This document shows, piece after piece, positions 15,186-26,067 of a stretch of 34,187 nt of DNA. Origin of the DNA: Panacagrimonas sp041635265 (lineage in GTDB: Bacteria > Pseudomonadota > Gammaproteobacteria > Nevskiales > Nevskiaceae); contig JBFJJV010000017.1 of the NCBI GenBank assembly GCA_041635265.1, positions 1 through 34,187 of the forward strand. The letters run 5' to 3'. The notes under the pieces are model-generated. The model did no database searches, was not told the origin of the DNA, and saw only the letters and a list, made by a program, of their open reading frames with translations. The position numbers were made by a program, and so were the translations under genes. How positions within the stretch are numbered: position 1 is the stretch's first letter; each line of letters begins with the position of its first letter.

Positions 15186-16393
15186 AACCGATCCCGGTTG
15201 AGCGGGCGTTTCAGTTACTGGAAGACGCGATTGCACCATTGCCTCCGGTTCGGTTGTCCCTCAGCGCTGCGCTGAATCGGGTCAGCGCTGAAAAGCTCTC
15301 TGCGCAATGTGATTTGCCCCTCTTCGATCAGAGCGCCATGGACGGCTATGCCTTGCGCGCAGCCGATGTGGTGGAGCCGCCGACAAGATTGCCCTTGGCG
15401 CAGACCGTTGCTGCCGGGCCCCACAGCGTGATTCCCGAGTTGCCAAAGGGACATGCTTGCCGCATATATACCGGCGGCTTGATCCCGCTCGGGGCAGACG
15501 CGGTGGTCCGCCAGGAATGGGCACAAAGCGATGGCGCATCCGTGGTCATCGAGCGCGAGACACCTGCAGGGCAGGACCTGCGCCGGCAGGGCGAAGAATT
15601 GCGCCGGGGCGCCCATCTGATGGATTCAGGGCAGCGACTTAATCCAGGGCATCTGGCCATGCTGGCCATGGCGGGCGTGGCGCAGCTTGCGGTCACGCGC
15701 GCACCGAAGATCACGGTACTGATCAGCGGTGATGAAATTGTGGATGCCGGGCGAGCGCTAAGTCCCGGAGAGGTTTATAACGCCAATGGTCCATTGATCG
15801 CGGCGTGGATGGCACAGGCAGGCTACCCAATTCTGAAGATGGCGCACATTGCCGACGACGAGGCTGCGGTGAGTCAGGCTCTGGCAGAGGCATTTGAGTC
15901 GTCGGATCTGGTTCTGACGACAGGCGGCGTGTCGGTCGGCGATCGCGACCTGATCGCGCCGGAGGCGGAGAAACTGGGCGCTGAAAAGATTTTCTGGAAA
16001 GTGGCTCAGAAGCCGGGTAAGCCGCTCTATGTGGCCAAGAAAGGCCTGTGCTTGTTGATGGGGCTGCCGGGTAACCCCGCGTCGGTGCTGGTCAATCTGG
16101 CCGTGTTCGTCCGCCGCGCGCTGGATGTCATGGAGGGGCTCCAAGCGATCGGTCCCGCGCAGCGTTCAGGGGTTCTGAGTGAATCGGTCGCCAGAGACGG
16201 CAGTCGAGAGTGTTGGGTGCGCGTCAGAACGCAGATTAGTGAGGAGGGCGTGATGCAATTGCTGCCTCAATCACACCAGGCCTCGCATATGCTGAGCAAT
16301 CTTGCGCAGGCGAATGCTCTGGTGCGGGTTGCCGCAGGTGAGAAGCCGCTTGCAGCGGGAAGCCTGGTACAGTGGGTCAGCCTGGGGGTATAG
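15182..16393 (+). CDS. moeA: Molybdopterin molybdenumtransferase
   Basis: A 403-residue protein that inserts molybdate into adenylated molybdopterin. MoeA hallmarks are MDGYALRAAD near the N-terminus, TGGVSVGDRD and GLPGNPASV in the central MoCF-biosynthesis domain, and a C-terminal beta-rich domain. The length is close to Escherichia coli MoeA (411). The GTG start overlaps the moaCB stop (GTGA). It is the last gene of the plus-strand run and ends 7 bp before the stop of the convergent rsmA. A four-base GGGG/CCCC stem overlaps the stop codon, too short for me to call a terminator. Confidence 0.93.
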   Translation: MKPIPVERAFQLLEDAIAPLPPVRLSLSAALNRVSAEKLSAQCDLPLFDQSAMDGYALRAADVVEPPTRLPLAQTVAAGPHSVIPELPKGHACRIYTGGLIPLGADAVVRQEWAQSDGASVVIERETPAGQDLRRQGEELRRGAHLMDSGQRLNPGHLAMLAMAGVAQLAVTRAPKITVLISGDEIVDAGRALSPGEVYNANGPLIAAWMAQAGYPILKMAHIADDEAAVSQALAEAFESSDLVLTTGGVSVGDRDLIAPEAEKLGAEKIFWKVAQKPGKPLYVAKKGLCLLMGLPGNPASVLVNLAVFVRRALDVMEGLQAIGPAQRSGVLSESVARDGSRECWVRVRTQISEEGVMQLLPQSHQASHMLSNLAQANALVRVAAGEKPLAAGSLVQWVSLGV

Positions 16394-16400
16394 CCCCGAA

Positions 16401-17198
16401 TCACTTGTCGAGCAGATTTGCCAGCCGTGCAAAGTCTGCGGCTGACAGACGCTCCGCGCGCATCTGCGGATCGATTCCAGCAGATTCGAATATTTCCGGA
16501 GTGATCAGCTGGCGCAGGCTATTGCCCAATTGCTTTCGGCGTTGAGAGAAGGCGGCGCTGGTGATCTGGGCGAAGGTCGTCTTGTTGCGAATCTCAAACG
16601 CAGGTCGGGTGGGCACGAGCCTGACGATCGCGGATTCCACTTTGGGCGGCGGATTGAAGGCACCGGCGCCAACATTGAACAGGTGCTCGACTTTGGCCTG
16701 GGCTGCCAGCATGACTGTCAGGCGACCATAGTCCTTGCCGCCCGGTGCGGCGACCATTCGGTCCACCACTTCCTTTTGCAGCATGAATAGCATGTCGCTG
16801 ATGGCGTCGGAGTGGTCGAGCAAATGGAATAGCAGTGGCGTCGAGATGTTGTAAGGCAGATTGCCGATAAGTCTGATCTTGCCGCCGGGGGGCGCAAGCT
16901 CGGAGAAATTGAACTTCAGCGCATCGGCCATTTGAATGGTGAGGCCGCTTGAATCGCCGCAACTATTTCTCAGGGGCTCGATTACGTCGCGATCAATTTC
17001 AACCACAGTGAGCGCTCGGATCTGCTTGAGCAGCGGTGCCGTCAGGGCGCCGCGGCCGGGGCCAATTTCGACGATACGGTCGTCCGGCTGTGCCGCCAAT
17101 GCCTGCAAGATGCGCTGAATGACATAGGGGTCATGCAGAAAATGCTGTCCGAAGCGCTTCTTTGCGCCACCGGTATTCCGTCCTGTCGGGAAACTCAC
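16401..17198 (-). CDS. rsmA: 16S rRNA dimethyladenosine transferase
   Basis: A 265-residue SAM-dependent methyltransferase that dimethylates two adjacent adenosines in the 3'-terminal hairpin of 16S rRNA during small-subunit maturation (KsgA). Visible motifs are KRFGQHFLHD at the start, the SAM loop VEIGPGRGALT, and the catalytic NLPYNIS. Its GTG start overlaps the pdxA stop by four bases, so the two are translationally coupled. In Escherichia coli apaG and apaH follow rsmA. Here they are absent and the gene runs into the convergent moeA. Confidence 0.95.
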   Translation of the reverse strand: MSFPTGRNTGGAKKRFGQHFLHDPYVIQRILQALAAQPDDRIVEIGPGRGALTAPLLKQIRALTVVEIDRDVIEPLRNSCGDSSGLTIQMADALKFNFSELAPPGGKIRLIGNLPYNISTPLLFHLLDHSDAISDMLFMLQKEVVDRMVAAPGGKDYGRLTVMLAAQAKVEHLFNVGAGAFNPPPKVESAIVRLVPTRPAFEIRNKTTFAQITSAAFSQRRKQLGNSLRQLITPEIFESAGIDPQMRAERLSAADFARLANLLDK

Positions 17199-18184
17199 TC
17201 GTCTGAAACGACCGCAGAGAGCGTCGCGGCCAGTTCAATTGCTGCCCGCAGGCTGCTCGAATCTGCATCGCCCGTTCCGGCCAGTTCCAGAGCGGTGCCA
17301 TGGTCAACCGATGTCCTGACAATGGGCAGGCCCAGAGTGATATTTACCGCCTCACCGAAGCCAGCGTACTTGAGGACCGGCAGGCCCTGGTCGTGATACA
17401 TCGCGAGCACCGCATCGGCTTGATCCAGATATTTTGGTGTAAATAGAGTGTCTGCCGGTAGAGGGCCGATGACATTGATGCCCTTTTGGCGGGCAGCCTC
17501 CAGCGCCGGTGAGATGACGTCAATTTCTTCCTTGCCAAGGTGTCCGTTCTCTCCCGCATGCGGATTCAGGCCGCACACCAGGATCTGGGGTTCAGCACAG
17601 TTGAATTTTGCGCGCAGGTCCTGATCAAGAACCGTGATCGTTTTCAGCAGACGGGTCTTTGTGATGGCCTTGGCAACACTTTTCAAAGGCAGGTGCGTCG
17701 TGGCAAGCGCAACACGCAGCCGATCGGCGACCAGCATCATCACGGGAGATTCTGCATTGCACAGTTTCGCGATGAACTCGGTATGGCCCTGAAATGGATA
17801 ACCGGCCTCGTTGATGACACTTTTCTGAACCGGCCCTGTCACCATGGCCTGAGCGCGGCCATCCAGGCAGGCTTGCGTTGCAAGGCGCAGCGTTTCGAGC
17901 ACGTATTCCGAATTGGCAACATTCGGTTTCCCCGGTTCCGCACGCTCAGGCATGCCGACGGAGAGCACACAAAGGCTGCCGGCTTCGTGGGCGCTGGGAG
18001 GCTCGGACAGATCTACTTCGTCGATGCCAATCGCCTGACCGAGTAGCATCGCACGCTCGCGCAACAATCCTGGATCACATACGGCGACCAGTTCTACCGG
18101 CCACTGCTCGCGCGCGAGCGCCAGAAGAATATCTGGGCCTATGCCGGCCGGCTCCCCCGGAGTGATCAGTATGCGGGCTGGCAA
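17195..18184 (-). CDS. pdxA: 4-hydroxythreonine-4-phosphate dehydrogenase
   Basis: A 329-residue NAD-dependent enzyme of the DXP-dependent pyridoxal phosphate pathway, acting before PdxJ. The N-terminal ITPGEPAGIGPD, the metal-binding GHTEF histidine and the MYHDQGLPVLKY segment are diagnostic. The start is TTG at 18184, since only seven bases separate it from the surA stop and no better codon exists; the ribosome site is unremarkable. It sits between surA and rsmA as in many gammaproteobacteria. Confidence 0.93.
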   Translation of the reverse strand: MPARILITPGEPAGIGPDILLALAREQWPVELVAVCDPGLLRERAMLLGQAIGIDEVDLSEPPSAHEAGSLCVLSVGMPERAEPGKPNVANSEYVLETLRLATQACLDGRAQAMVTGPVQKSVINEAGYPFQGHTEFIAKLCNAESPVMMLVADRLRVALATTHLPLKSVAKAITKTRLLKTITVLDQDLRAKFNCAEPQILVCGLNPHAGENGHLGKEEIDVISPALEAARQKGINVIGPLPADTLFTPKYLDQADAVLAMYHDQGLPVLKYAGFGEAVNITLGLPIVRTSVDHGTALELAGTGDADSSSLRAAIELAATLSAVVSDE

Positions 18185-18191
18185 GGGGCGC

Positions 18192-19538
18192 TCAGCTCGT
18201 TTCGTCGCTTAGGACTTCACTCTCGGCTTCTTTGGCAGTGTCGCCGGTTCCACGGTATTCCACGTAAGCCTCAGCGCGCAGGCGACGCAGCCAGGTGTCG
18301 TATTCTTCAGCGGCCTTGCGATTGTGAATGGCGCCGCGGGCACGTGCTCGTTGAGATTCCTTCGTGACGTCGCGTGTGCGTCTATCGAGGACCTGAATGA
18401 TGTGCCAGCCGAACTGAGTGCGAATCGGATTGCTGATCTCGTCTTTTTTCAGTTGGTCGACTTCAGCTTGAAATTCGGGGACAAATACGCCGGGCGGCGT
18501 CCATCCAAGGTCACCGCCACTGTTCTTTGAGCCGCCGTCATCGGAAAATTCCATCGCCAGCTTGGCGAAGTCTTCTCCGCCCACGATGCGCTGATGCAGA
18601 TCGCGCGCCAGCAAGCGCGCCTGATCTTCATCGCGGATCGTGCTGGTCTGGATGAGAATATGGCGCGCCTTGGTTTCATCGACGCGTTTGCGCTCTTCTC
18701 CGCCACGGCTGTCTACCAATTTGATGATATGGAAGCCGGCAGAAGTTTCGAGCGCTGGGCTGACGCCGCCCGGTGAGAGTTTCCGCGCAGCGTGCAGGAA
18801 ATTCAGCGGCAGATTTTCAGCCCCGCGCCAATCCAGATCGCCACCGCGCAAAGCCTGTTGTCCGTCAGAATTTGCTACAGCAAGCTGTGCGAAGTCGCCA
18901 CCCTCTTCGATTTCATTCAGCAGTTTCGTGGCTTTTGCACGAGCCGCCTGACGCTCATCCGGCGTTGCGCCATCCGGCACCGCGATCAAAATGTGGGACA
19001 GTCGGTACTGTGTGTCGTCATCCGCCTGGGTCTGGCCGGCGAGGAACAGTTCGATGTCCCGATCGGTGACCACAACACGGCTGTCCACTTCGCGCTGACG
19101 CAGGCGCGTGGTAATGACTTCCTCTCGCACCTGCTCGCGGACGGCCAGATAGTCGCCACCCTCGTCGCGTATGGTCTGGGCGAACTGAGACAGACTCAGC
19201 TTGTTCTGCTTGGCAATGCCGCCGAGAACCTCGTTCAATTCGCGATCATCGACTCGAATGCCGGATTTCTTGGCGCGCATGGTCTGCACCCGGGTCACGA
19301 TCAGGCGCTCGAGCACCTGAGTCCGCAGGACCTCTGGGTCTGGCACATTAATGCCGCGCGCTTTGAGCTGAACCATGGCGTAGCGCAGTTCGCGGTCCAG
19401 CTCGCTTTGCAGGATAACGCCTTCATCGACGACAGCGATGATGCGATCAAGTACCTCTGCGACGGATGCCGTCGGCAGCGCAATAAAGAGGCCAAGGGCC
19501 AAAACGGCGATATGCCTTAATTTAGACGCCATATACAT
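18192..19538 (-). CDS. surA: Periplasmic chaperone and peptidyl-prolyl isomerase
   Basis: A 448-residue periplasmic chaperone that escorts unfolded beta-barrel proteins to the BAM complex. A signal peptide (MASKLRHIAVLALGLFIALP, cleavage near SVA-EV) is followed by the SurA N-terminal helical region. Two parvulin domains follow, one starting near YRLSHILIAVP and the second near ARHILIQTS, each ending in a GFHIIK or GWHIIQ strand, and then a C-terminal helix. ATG 19538 or ATG 19532 is the likely start; a longer frame to 19589 would place an unlikely charged tail before the signal peptide. It lies next to lptD, whose product is a typical SurA client. Confidence 0.94.
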   Translation of the reverse strand: MYMASKLRHIAVLALGLFIALPTASVAEVLDRIIAVVDEGVILQSELDRELRYAMVQLKARGINVPDPEVLRTQVLERLIVTRVQTMRAKKSGIRVDDRELNEVLGGIAKQNKLSLSQFAQTIRDEGGDYLAVREQVREEVITTRLRQREVDSRVVVTDRDIELFLAGQTQADDDTQYRLSHILIAVPDGATPDERQAARAKATKLLNEIEEGGDFAQLAVANSDGQQALRGGDLDWRGAENLPLNFLHAARKLSPGGVSPALETSAGFHIIKLVDSRGGEERKRVDETKARHILIQTSTIRDEDQARLLARDLHQRIVGGEDFAKLAMEFSDDGGSKNSGGDLGWTPPGVFVPEFQAEVDQLKKDEISNPIRTQFGWHIIQVLDRRTRDVTKESQRARARGAIHNRKAAEEYDTWLRRLRAEAYVEYRGTGDTAKEAESEVLSDETS

Positions 19539-19619
19539 CACAACCAGCAAATTTCGGGGGGCGAAGGTTATCACGCGGCAAGCTGTCAAGGCCCTTCGAC
19601 CGGGGATATCGACTCAGGT

Positions 19620-21854
19620 TCAGCGGACTTCGCCATCCACCTCTTCTTCTGGCAGCAGGGTTTCCCCACCCGAGCCAATGTTGCCTAGGCCCTTGAGCTG
19701 GAGCTGGACGTAGACTCCGCTGTCGAAATCGCCGGAAACATCGCCGATATAGCGCCTCCATGATGTGCGAATGGCCCAGCAACAGGTGCTGTACTCCACT
19801 CCGACAAAATTCTCGCGGCTGCGGTTATCTCGCAGGGAGAATCGAGTGCGCGCGGCCAGACTCCAGGGGCCGATGACGGGTGTGGAAAAGCTGACATCCG
19901 CCTGTTCGATCAGATCGCGGCGGAATCGGTATGAAACATTGAGCTGGCGACTCTTGAGCGGTCCCCTGTACCGCAGGCCCAGCTGGGTTCGTTCAAAGCT
20001 ATTGTCCTCTGGCGACCATTGCCCGGCCACGATGCTGTGCCAATTGTCGAAGAGGCGATAGGTCAGCTGGCTGACGACGGCATCGGCTCCGCGGTCGGGC
20101 GGGGATTCGTCGGGTAGCCCGACGCGCGGGCTTGAAAGGCGGAAGATCTGCCCCAGTGAGGCGCTCCAGACCGGCTGACCGTCATCCAGATCAATTTCCC
20201 GCAAGGTGACTTCGCCAGCGACATGACGGGCATCCGCGATGCGGTCCTGGCCCGAGAAACGATTGCGCGCAAACAGCTGGACAAAGTCGAAGTCCGGTTC
20301 GCCGGTGTCAAACAGCGGGATATCGTCCTGGTCTTCAAAGGGCACGTAGAGGACAATCCCACGCGGCGTCAGGGTCTGCAGGCGCCCACTCTCCATCAGC
20401 CGCTCAAAGCGAAGACCGGTTTCCAGGCTGAGGATGGGCAGTGCGCGGCTGGGGTTCTCGCCCGCCCCGGTATTCAGTCCTGACAGTTCGTACTGGGTGA
20501 GGTGAAGATCAGCCTGACCGCGGGTATACCAGTTGCCGATTTGCTGGCTGTACTGGAGGTAGGGGACCGCGATGATACGGGCACCTTCGACGGAGTCCAC
20601 GCGCGTAAAATTGACGTACTCGGCACCCAAGCCAGCACGGGTGTTGAGGAAGGTGTTCTTCAAGGTGGTGTCAAGCCGGACCTGAGGCAGACGCTTGTAG
20701 GGGTCGTCGACGTCGATCAGATTGCTGGCAACTGGCTGAAAGTTTTGAACCATGGCGCTGATGGTGAAAGCGCCCGGCGCGCGGTAGGTCAGCAGGGCTG
20801 TCTGCTCCAGGTGCGTCTGCGATGCGCTGGTAAAACTTCCCCCCAGGTCCTCAAAGTAGTGACGGTCGCTGGTCTCGGCATAATTTGCCTCCAGGCTCAG
20901 TCGATCATTGACCAGATTGACGTGCTCTAGACGCAACAGGCTGCGATCCTGTCCAAACTTGCGGTCGTCCAGATATTCGTATTGCGCACTGCCGACCCCG
21001 CTGGCCAGCAGGTAGCGGAGCTCGATGCCGGGCTGAATTCCGCGGTCACTCATGAAGCGCGGTGTCACGGTGGCGTCATAGTTGGGTGCCAGATTGATGT
21101 AAACCGGCCAACGAAAATCAAGCCCGGAGCCGCTGAGCTGGCCGATCGTGGGGTAGAGCAAACCCGTTCGGCGCTCGTTATTGATCGGAAACTGGAAGTA
21201 GGGCAGGTATAAAACCGGCACGCCCATGAATTGCAGTCGGGCATTTCGCGCCGAGCCCAGACCCTCTTCGTGGTCGAGTTTGATTTTGGACGCCTTCAGA
21301 TACCAGGCATCGGAGTTGCGAGCGCAGGTGGTATATGCGGCGCTTCGCAGGCTGGCCTCGGATTCGGCGTTGACTTCGACCCGTTCTGAGGTGCCGCGTG
21401 CCGCTCTTCCCGGCAGGGTGAATTCGGTGTTCTCGAAGGACCCGGACTGTTGGTTCAAGTCGAACCGTGCGCTGCCGCTCTTGACGATCAGATTGGGATT
21501 GCGAAACAGGGATTCGCCGTCAACGGTGACCAAACCTGCCTCGCGGTCAAAGCGCATGGCCTCCGTGCTGAAAAACTGACCGCCCTGGCTCAGGGTGACG
21601 CCACCCGCGAGTCGGGACTGACCCTCTGTTACTAGCAAGACCTGATCGGCTTTCAGGATCATGCGATCATCTATTTCAATTTCCGGCGCCTCCAGAGCAA
21701 GCTGTAGCTGAGGGCAGCCGAAGCTTTCGATCGGCGTCGCTGCGCGCGCCGGTGCGGCGAACAGGGTAAGCAAGAGCGCCTGAGTTGCTGCTGAAAAGAA
21801 GCTGATATTGGCGGCGGACACTGAATTTTGAGTCGAGAGGCGGCGCGGAAGCAC
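19620..21854 (-). CDS. lptD: LPS-assembly outer membrane protein LptD
   Basis: A 744-residue outer-membrane barrel that, with LptE, places lipopolysaccharide in the outer leaflet. After a signal peptide ending near PARA (about residue 38) comes an OstA/LptA-like jellyroll (about 55-160), then the large C-terminal barrel. The four cysteines used for the two essential disulfides are kept: Cys47, Cys177 and the adjacent pair Cys691-Cys692. The start appears to be GTG 21854, though an internal GTG a dozen codons later is possible and neither has a clear ribosome site. It heads the lptD-surA-pdxA-rsmA unit and is divergent from amgK. Confidence 0.95.
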   Translation of the reverse strand: MLPRRLSTQNSVSAANISFFSAATQALLLTLFAAPARAATPIESFGCPQLQLALEAPEIEIDDRMILKADQVLLVTEGQSRLAGGVTLSQGGQFFSTEAMRFDREAGLVTVDGESLFRNPNLIVKSGSARFDLNQQSGSFENTEFTLPGRAARGTSERVEVNAESEASLRSAAYTTCARNSDAWYLKASKIKLDHEEGLGSARNARLQFMGVPVLYLPYFQFPINNERRTGLLYPTIGQLSGSGLDFRWPVYINLAPNYDATVTPRFMSDRGIQPGIELRYLLASGVGSAQYEYLDDRKFGQDRSLLRLEHVNLVNDRLSLEANYAETSDRHYFEDLGGSFTSASQTHLEQTALLTYRAPGAFTISAMVQNFQPVASNLIDVDDPYKRLPQVRLDTTLKNTFLNTRAGLGAEYVNFTRVDSVEGARIIAVPYLQYSQQIGNWYTRGQADLHLTQYELSGLNTGAGENPSRALPILSLETGLRFERLMESGRLQTLTPRGIVLYVPFEDQDDIPLFDTGEPDFDFVQLFARNRFSGQDRIADARHVAGEVTLREIDLDDGQPVWSASLGQIFRLSSPRVGLPDESPPDRGADAVVSQLTYRLFDNWHSIVAGQWSPEDNSFERTQLGLRYRGPLKSRQLNVSYRFRRDLIEQADVSFSTPVIGPWSLAARTRFSLRDNRSRENFVGVEYSTCCWAIRTSWRRYIGDVSGDFDSGVYVQLQLKGLGNIGSGGETLLPEEEVDGEVR

Positions 21855-21943
21855 CGCGAGAGGTGTGCAGTATCCTTTTTTGCCCGCTTCCGGCGCAATC
21901 GCTACTCTTATGCCGACTACTTTCAGCCGACAAGCAAATTCCC
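21855..21943. promoter_or_regulatory. Divergent lptD / amgK promoter region
   Basis: The 89-bp gap must hold promoters for both directions. On the plus strand TTGCCC (21880-21885), 17 bp, TACTCT (21903-21908) is a possible but weak sigma-70 promoter. On the minus strand TTGTCG, 17 bp, TAAGAG is similarly weak and overlaps it. A CACC/GGTG stem spans the lptD start (21852-21865). I see no recognisable RpoE site with certainty. Confidence 0.35.
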
Positions 21944-22933
21944 TTGACCACCGTTCTTGATCCGCGTGCCAGCGCTGCCCGCCAGTGGGCCATGAAGCAT
22001 TTGAAAATCAGGCAGGCCGATTTTTCTCCGGCATCTGAGGACGCGAGTTTTCGTCGGTATTTTCGTCTGCGCGCAAATGATCTTCAGCGCAGCTGGATTG
22101 TCATGGATGCCCCGCCTGCACGGGAGAATAGCGAGCCTTTTGTGCGTATCGCCCAGCTGTTGGCGCGGGAGGGCCTGAATGTGCCGCAAATTCTGGCTCA
22201 GGACCTTGCGCAAGGATTCTTATTGTTGTCAGACCTGGGGGGGCAGACCTTTCTCAATGTGATCTGCGACGATAACGCAGACCTGCTATTCGCTGATGCA
22301 ATTGATGCGCTGCTGACCTTGCAGAAAATCAGGCCGCCGGATGATTTCCCCGTCTATGACAGCGCGCTGCTGCAGCGGGAACTGAGCCTGTTCCCGGACT
22401 GGTATGTGCGGCACGTGCTGGGCCGCACCTTGAGCGCGGCACAATCCGCGAGCTGGCAGCACATCTGTCAGCTGTTGCTTGCGTCCGCCCTGAACCAGCC
22501 TCAGGTTCTGGTTCATCGCGACTACATGCCGCGCAATCTCATGGTTTCGACGCCGTGCCCTGGGGTGTTGGACTTTCAGGATGCCGTGCTCGGACCGGTG
22601 ACCTATGACCCGGTGTGCCTGTTCAAGGACGCCTTTGTCTCTTGGCCGCAGGCGAAGATTGAGGGCTGGATCAAGGGCTATCGGTCACGCGCACTCGCGC
22701 TCGGAATAGCGCTGCCGGATGACTTTCGGCGCGCTCTGGACTGGATGGGGGTACAGCGGCACCTGAAGGTGCTGGGCATATTTGCGCGCATCTGCCATCG
22801 AGACGGCAAGCCGCACTATCTGGAGGATGCGCCACGATTTGTGCGCTACATCCGAGATGTCGTTGCCCGCTATCGCGAACTGGAGGCTCTGGGCACTCTG
22901 TTCGATGAGCTGGGAATGCACAGGACAACATGA
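21944..22933 (+). CDS. amgK: N-acetylmuramate/N-acetylglucosamine anomeric kinase
   Basis: A 329-residue kinase with the aminoglycoside phosphotransferase fold. It phosphorylates MurNAc (and GlcNAc) at C1 in the peptidoglycan recycling route that bypasses de novo UDP-MurNAc synthesis. The N-terminal DASFRRYFR nucleotide-loop segment, the catalytic HRDYMPRN (base Asp, metal-binding Asn) and the following LDFQDA metal aspartate are all present. The start is uncertain. TTG 21944 gives ~30 residues before the conserved DASFRRYF, as in described AmgK proteins; ATG 21992 would be shorter and GTG 21863 longer. It overlaps murU by four bases and sits divergent from lptD, the usual gammaproteobacterial placement. 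Confidence 0.87.
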   Translation: MTTVLDPRASAARQWAMKHLKIRQADFSPASEDASFRRYFRLRANDLQRSWIVMDAPPARENSEPFVRIAQLLAREGLNVPQILAQDLAQGFLLLSDLGGQTFLNVICDDNADLLFADAIDALLTLQKIRPPDDFPVYDSALLQRELSLFPDWYVRHVLGRTLSAAQSASWQHICQLLLASALNQPQVLVHRDYMPRNLMVSTPCPGVLDFQDAVLGPVTYDPVCLFKDAFVSWPQAKIEGWIKGYRSRALALGIALPDDFRRALDWMGVQRHLKVLGIFARICHRDGKPHYLEDAPRFVRYIRDVVARYRELEALGTLFDELGMHRTT

Positions 22934-23616
22934 AGGCCATGATTCTCGCTGCCGGCCGCGGAGAGCGGCTCCGGCCCCTGACCGACAGCGTGCCCAAGCC
23001 CCTGGTCCAGGTGGGTGGCGTGCCGCTGATCCATCACGCTATACATCGACTGCGGACTGCGGGCGTGACCGATCTGGTCATTAATCTGGGCTACCGTGGC
23101 GCGCAGATTTCACAGGCTCTGGGCGATGGCAGGGAACTGGGAGTCACGATCCAGTACTCGGAAGAAGGTGAGCCGCCGCTGGAAACTGGTGGCGGGATTT
23201 TTCATGCGCTACCGCTGCTGGGGTCGGCACCCTTTCTTCTGGTGAACGCAGACGTGTTCAGCGAATTCAATTTCGCACCGCTGGTGGCGCAGGCCAGGGC
23301 GCTGACCGCACGCGATCTCGCCTATCTGGTGCTGGTGCCGAACCCAGCGCATCGCCCAGAGGGCGACTTTGCCTTGATCGGAGATCGTGTTCTACTGGAC
23401 GGCGAGTCACGCTATACCTACAGCGGCCTGTCCATTCTCAGGCCGGAACTGTTCTGCAATAGCGAGCCGGGGCGTTTTTCTCTGGCGCCGTTGTTGCGCC
23501 ATGCGGCGGCTTGCGATCAACTGGGCGGCGAGCTGTTTGACGGGATGTGGTCTGATGTTGGGACCCCTGAGCGACACGCTTCGCTTGATGCCCGGCTGAC
23601 GCAACAAGGCCGCTGA
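22930..23616 (+). CDS. murU: N-acetylmuramate alpha-1-phosphate uridylyltransferase
   Basis: A 228-residue nucleotidyltransferase that makes UDP-MurNAc from MurNAc-1-phosphate and UTP, following AmgK. The N-terminal signature LAAGRGERLRPLTDSVPKPL is complete, and NADVF supplies the metal-binding aspartate. Size matches MurU and not the longer glucose-1-phosphate thymidylyltransferases. The ATG overlaps the amgK stop (ATGA), which supports a two-gene recycling unit and indicates that this organism can bypass fosfomycin-sensitive MurA by recycling. Confidence 0.9.
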   Translation: MKAMILAAGRGERLRPLTDSVPKPLVQVGGVPLIHHAIHRLRTAGVTDLVINLGYRGAQISQALGDGRELGVTIQYSEEGEPPLETGGGIFHALPLLGSAPFLLVNADVFSEFNFAPLVAQARALTARDLAYLVLVPNPAHRPEGDFALIGDRVLLDGESRYTYSGLSILRPELFCNSEPGRFSLAPLLRHAAACDQLGGELFDGMWSDVGTPERHASLDARLTQQGR

Positions 23617-23640
23617 TACAAACCTCATAATTTCACACAC

Positions 23641-25515
<1,875 letters not shown>

Positions 25516-25545
25516 TCGGGCCTTGTTTTCACTTGAAATCTGGAA

Positions 25546-26067
25546 ATGCGCATGTCGATCTCCCGCAGAAAATTTGTCTCGGCCCTGATGGCTTTTACGG
25601 CGGGTGGTTTGTCCGCCTGCGTTCGTGCCGACGAAGACGAGAAATTCGAGCAGCTGGCGCTTGTGAAGAGCAAGGAAGAGTGGAAGAAAATTCTGGCGCC
25701 GGATGCGTACTCCGTCTTGTTTGAGGAGGCAACCGAGCCCCCGTTTTCCAGTCCGCTGAATGACGAAAAGCGCAGCGGAAAATTCATCTGTGCCGCTTGC
25801 AATCTTCCGCTGTTCGAGTCTGCAAAAAAATATGATTCGCGCACAGGCTGGCCGAGCTTTTGGGAGGAGATCGCGGGTGCCGTCGGCACCAAGAAAGATT
25901 ACAAGCTGGTGCTGCCTCGCGTGGAATATCATTGCTCGCGCTGCGGAGGGCACCAGGGTCACGTTTTTGAGGACGGGCCGCAACCAACGGGTCTGCGCTA
26001 CTGCAATAACGGTGTGGCACTGAAGTTTGTGCCGGACGCCGAGCCGCTGCCGGCGCTGCGCACATGA
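25546..26067 (+). CDS. msrB: Peptide-methionine (R)-S-oxide reductase with Tat-type lipoprotein signal
   Basis: A 173-residue MsrB that reduces the R-epimer of methionine sulfoxide. The zinc site is intact (Cys82, Cys85, Cys130, Cys133) and the catalytic cysteine is Cys153 in RYCNN. The N-terminus carries a twin-arginine motif SRRKF (6-10), a short hydrophobic stretch and a lipobox LSAC with Cys25. I infer export in folded form and lipid anchoring in the periplasm; Val at the residue after Cys25 would allow outer-membrane sorting under the Escherichia coli rule. ATG 25546 or ATG 25552 could be used. It overlaps msrA by four bases. Confidence 0.9.
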   Translation: MRMSISRRKFVSALMAFTAGGLSACVRADEDEKFEQLALVKSKEEWKKILAPDAYSVLFEEATEPPFSSPLNDEKRSGKFICAACNLPLFESAKKYDSRTGWPSFWEEIAGAVGTKKDYKLVLPRVEYHCSRCGGHQGHVFEDGPQPTGLRYCNNGVALKFVPDAEPLPALRT

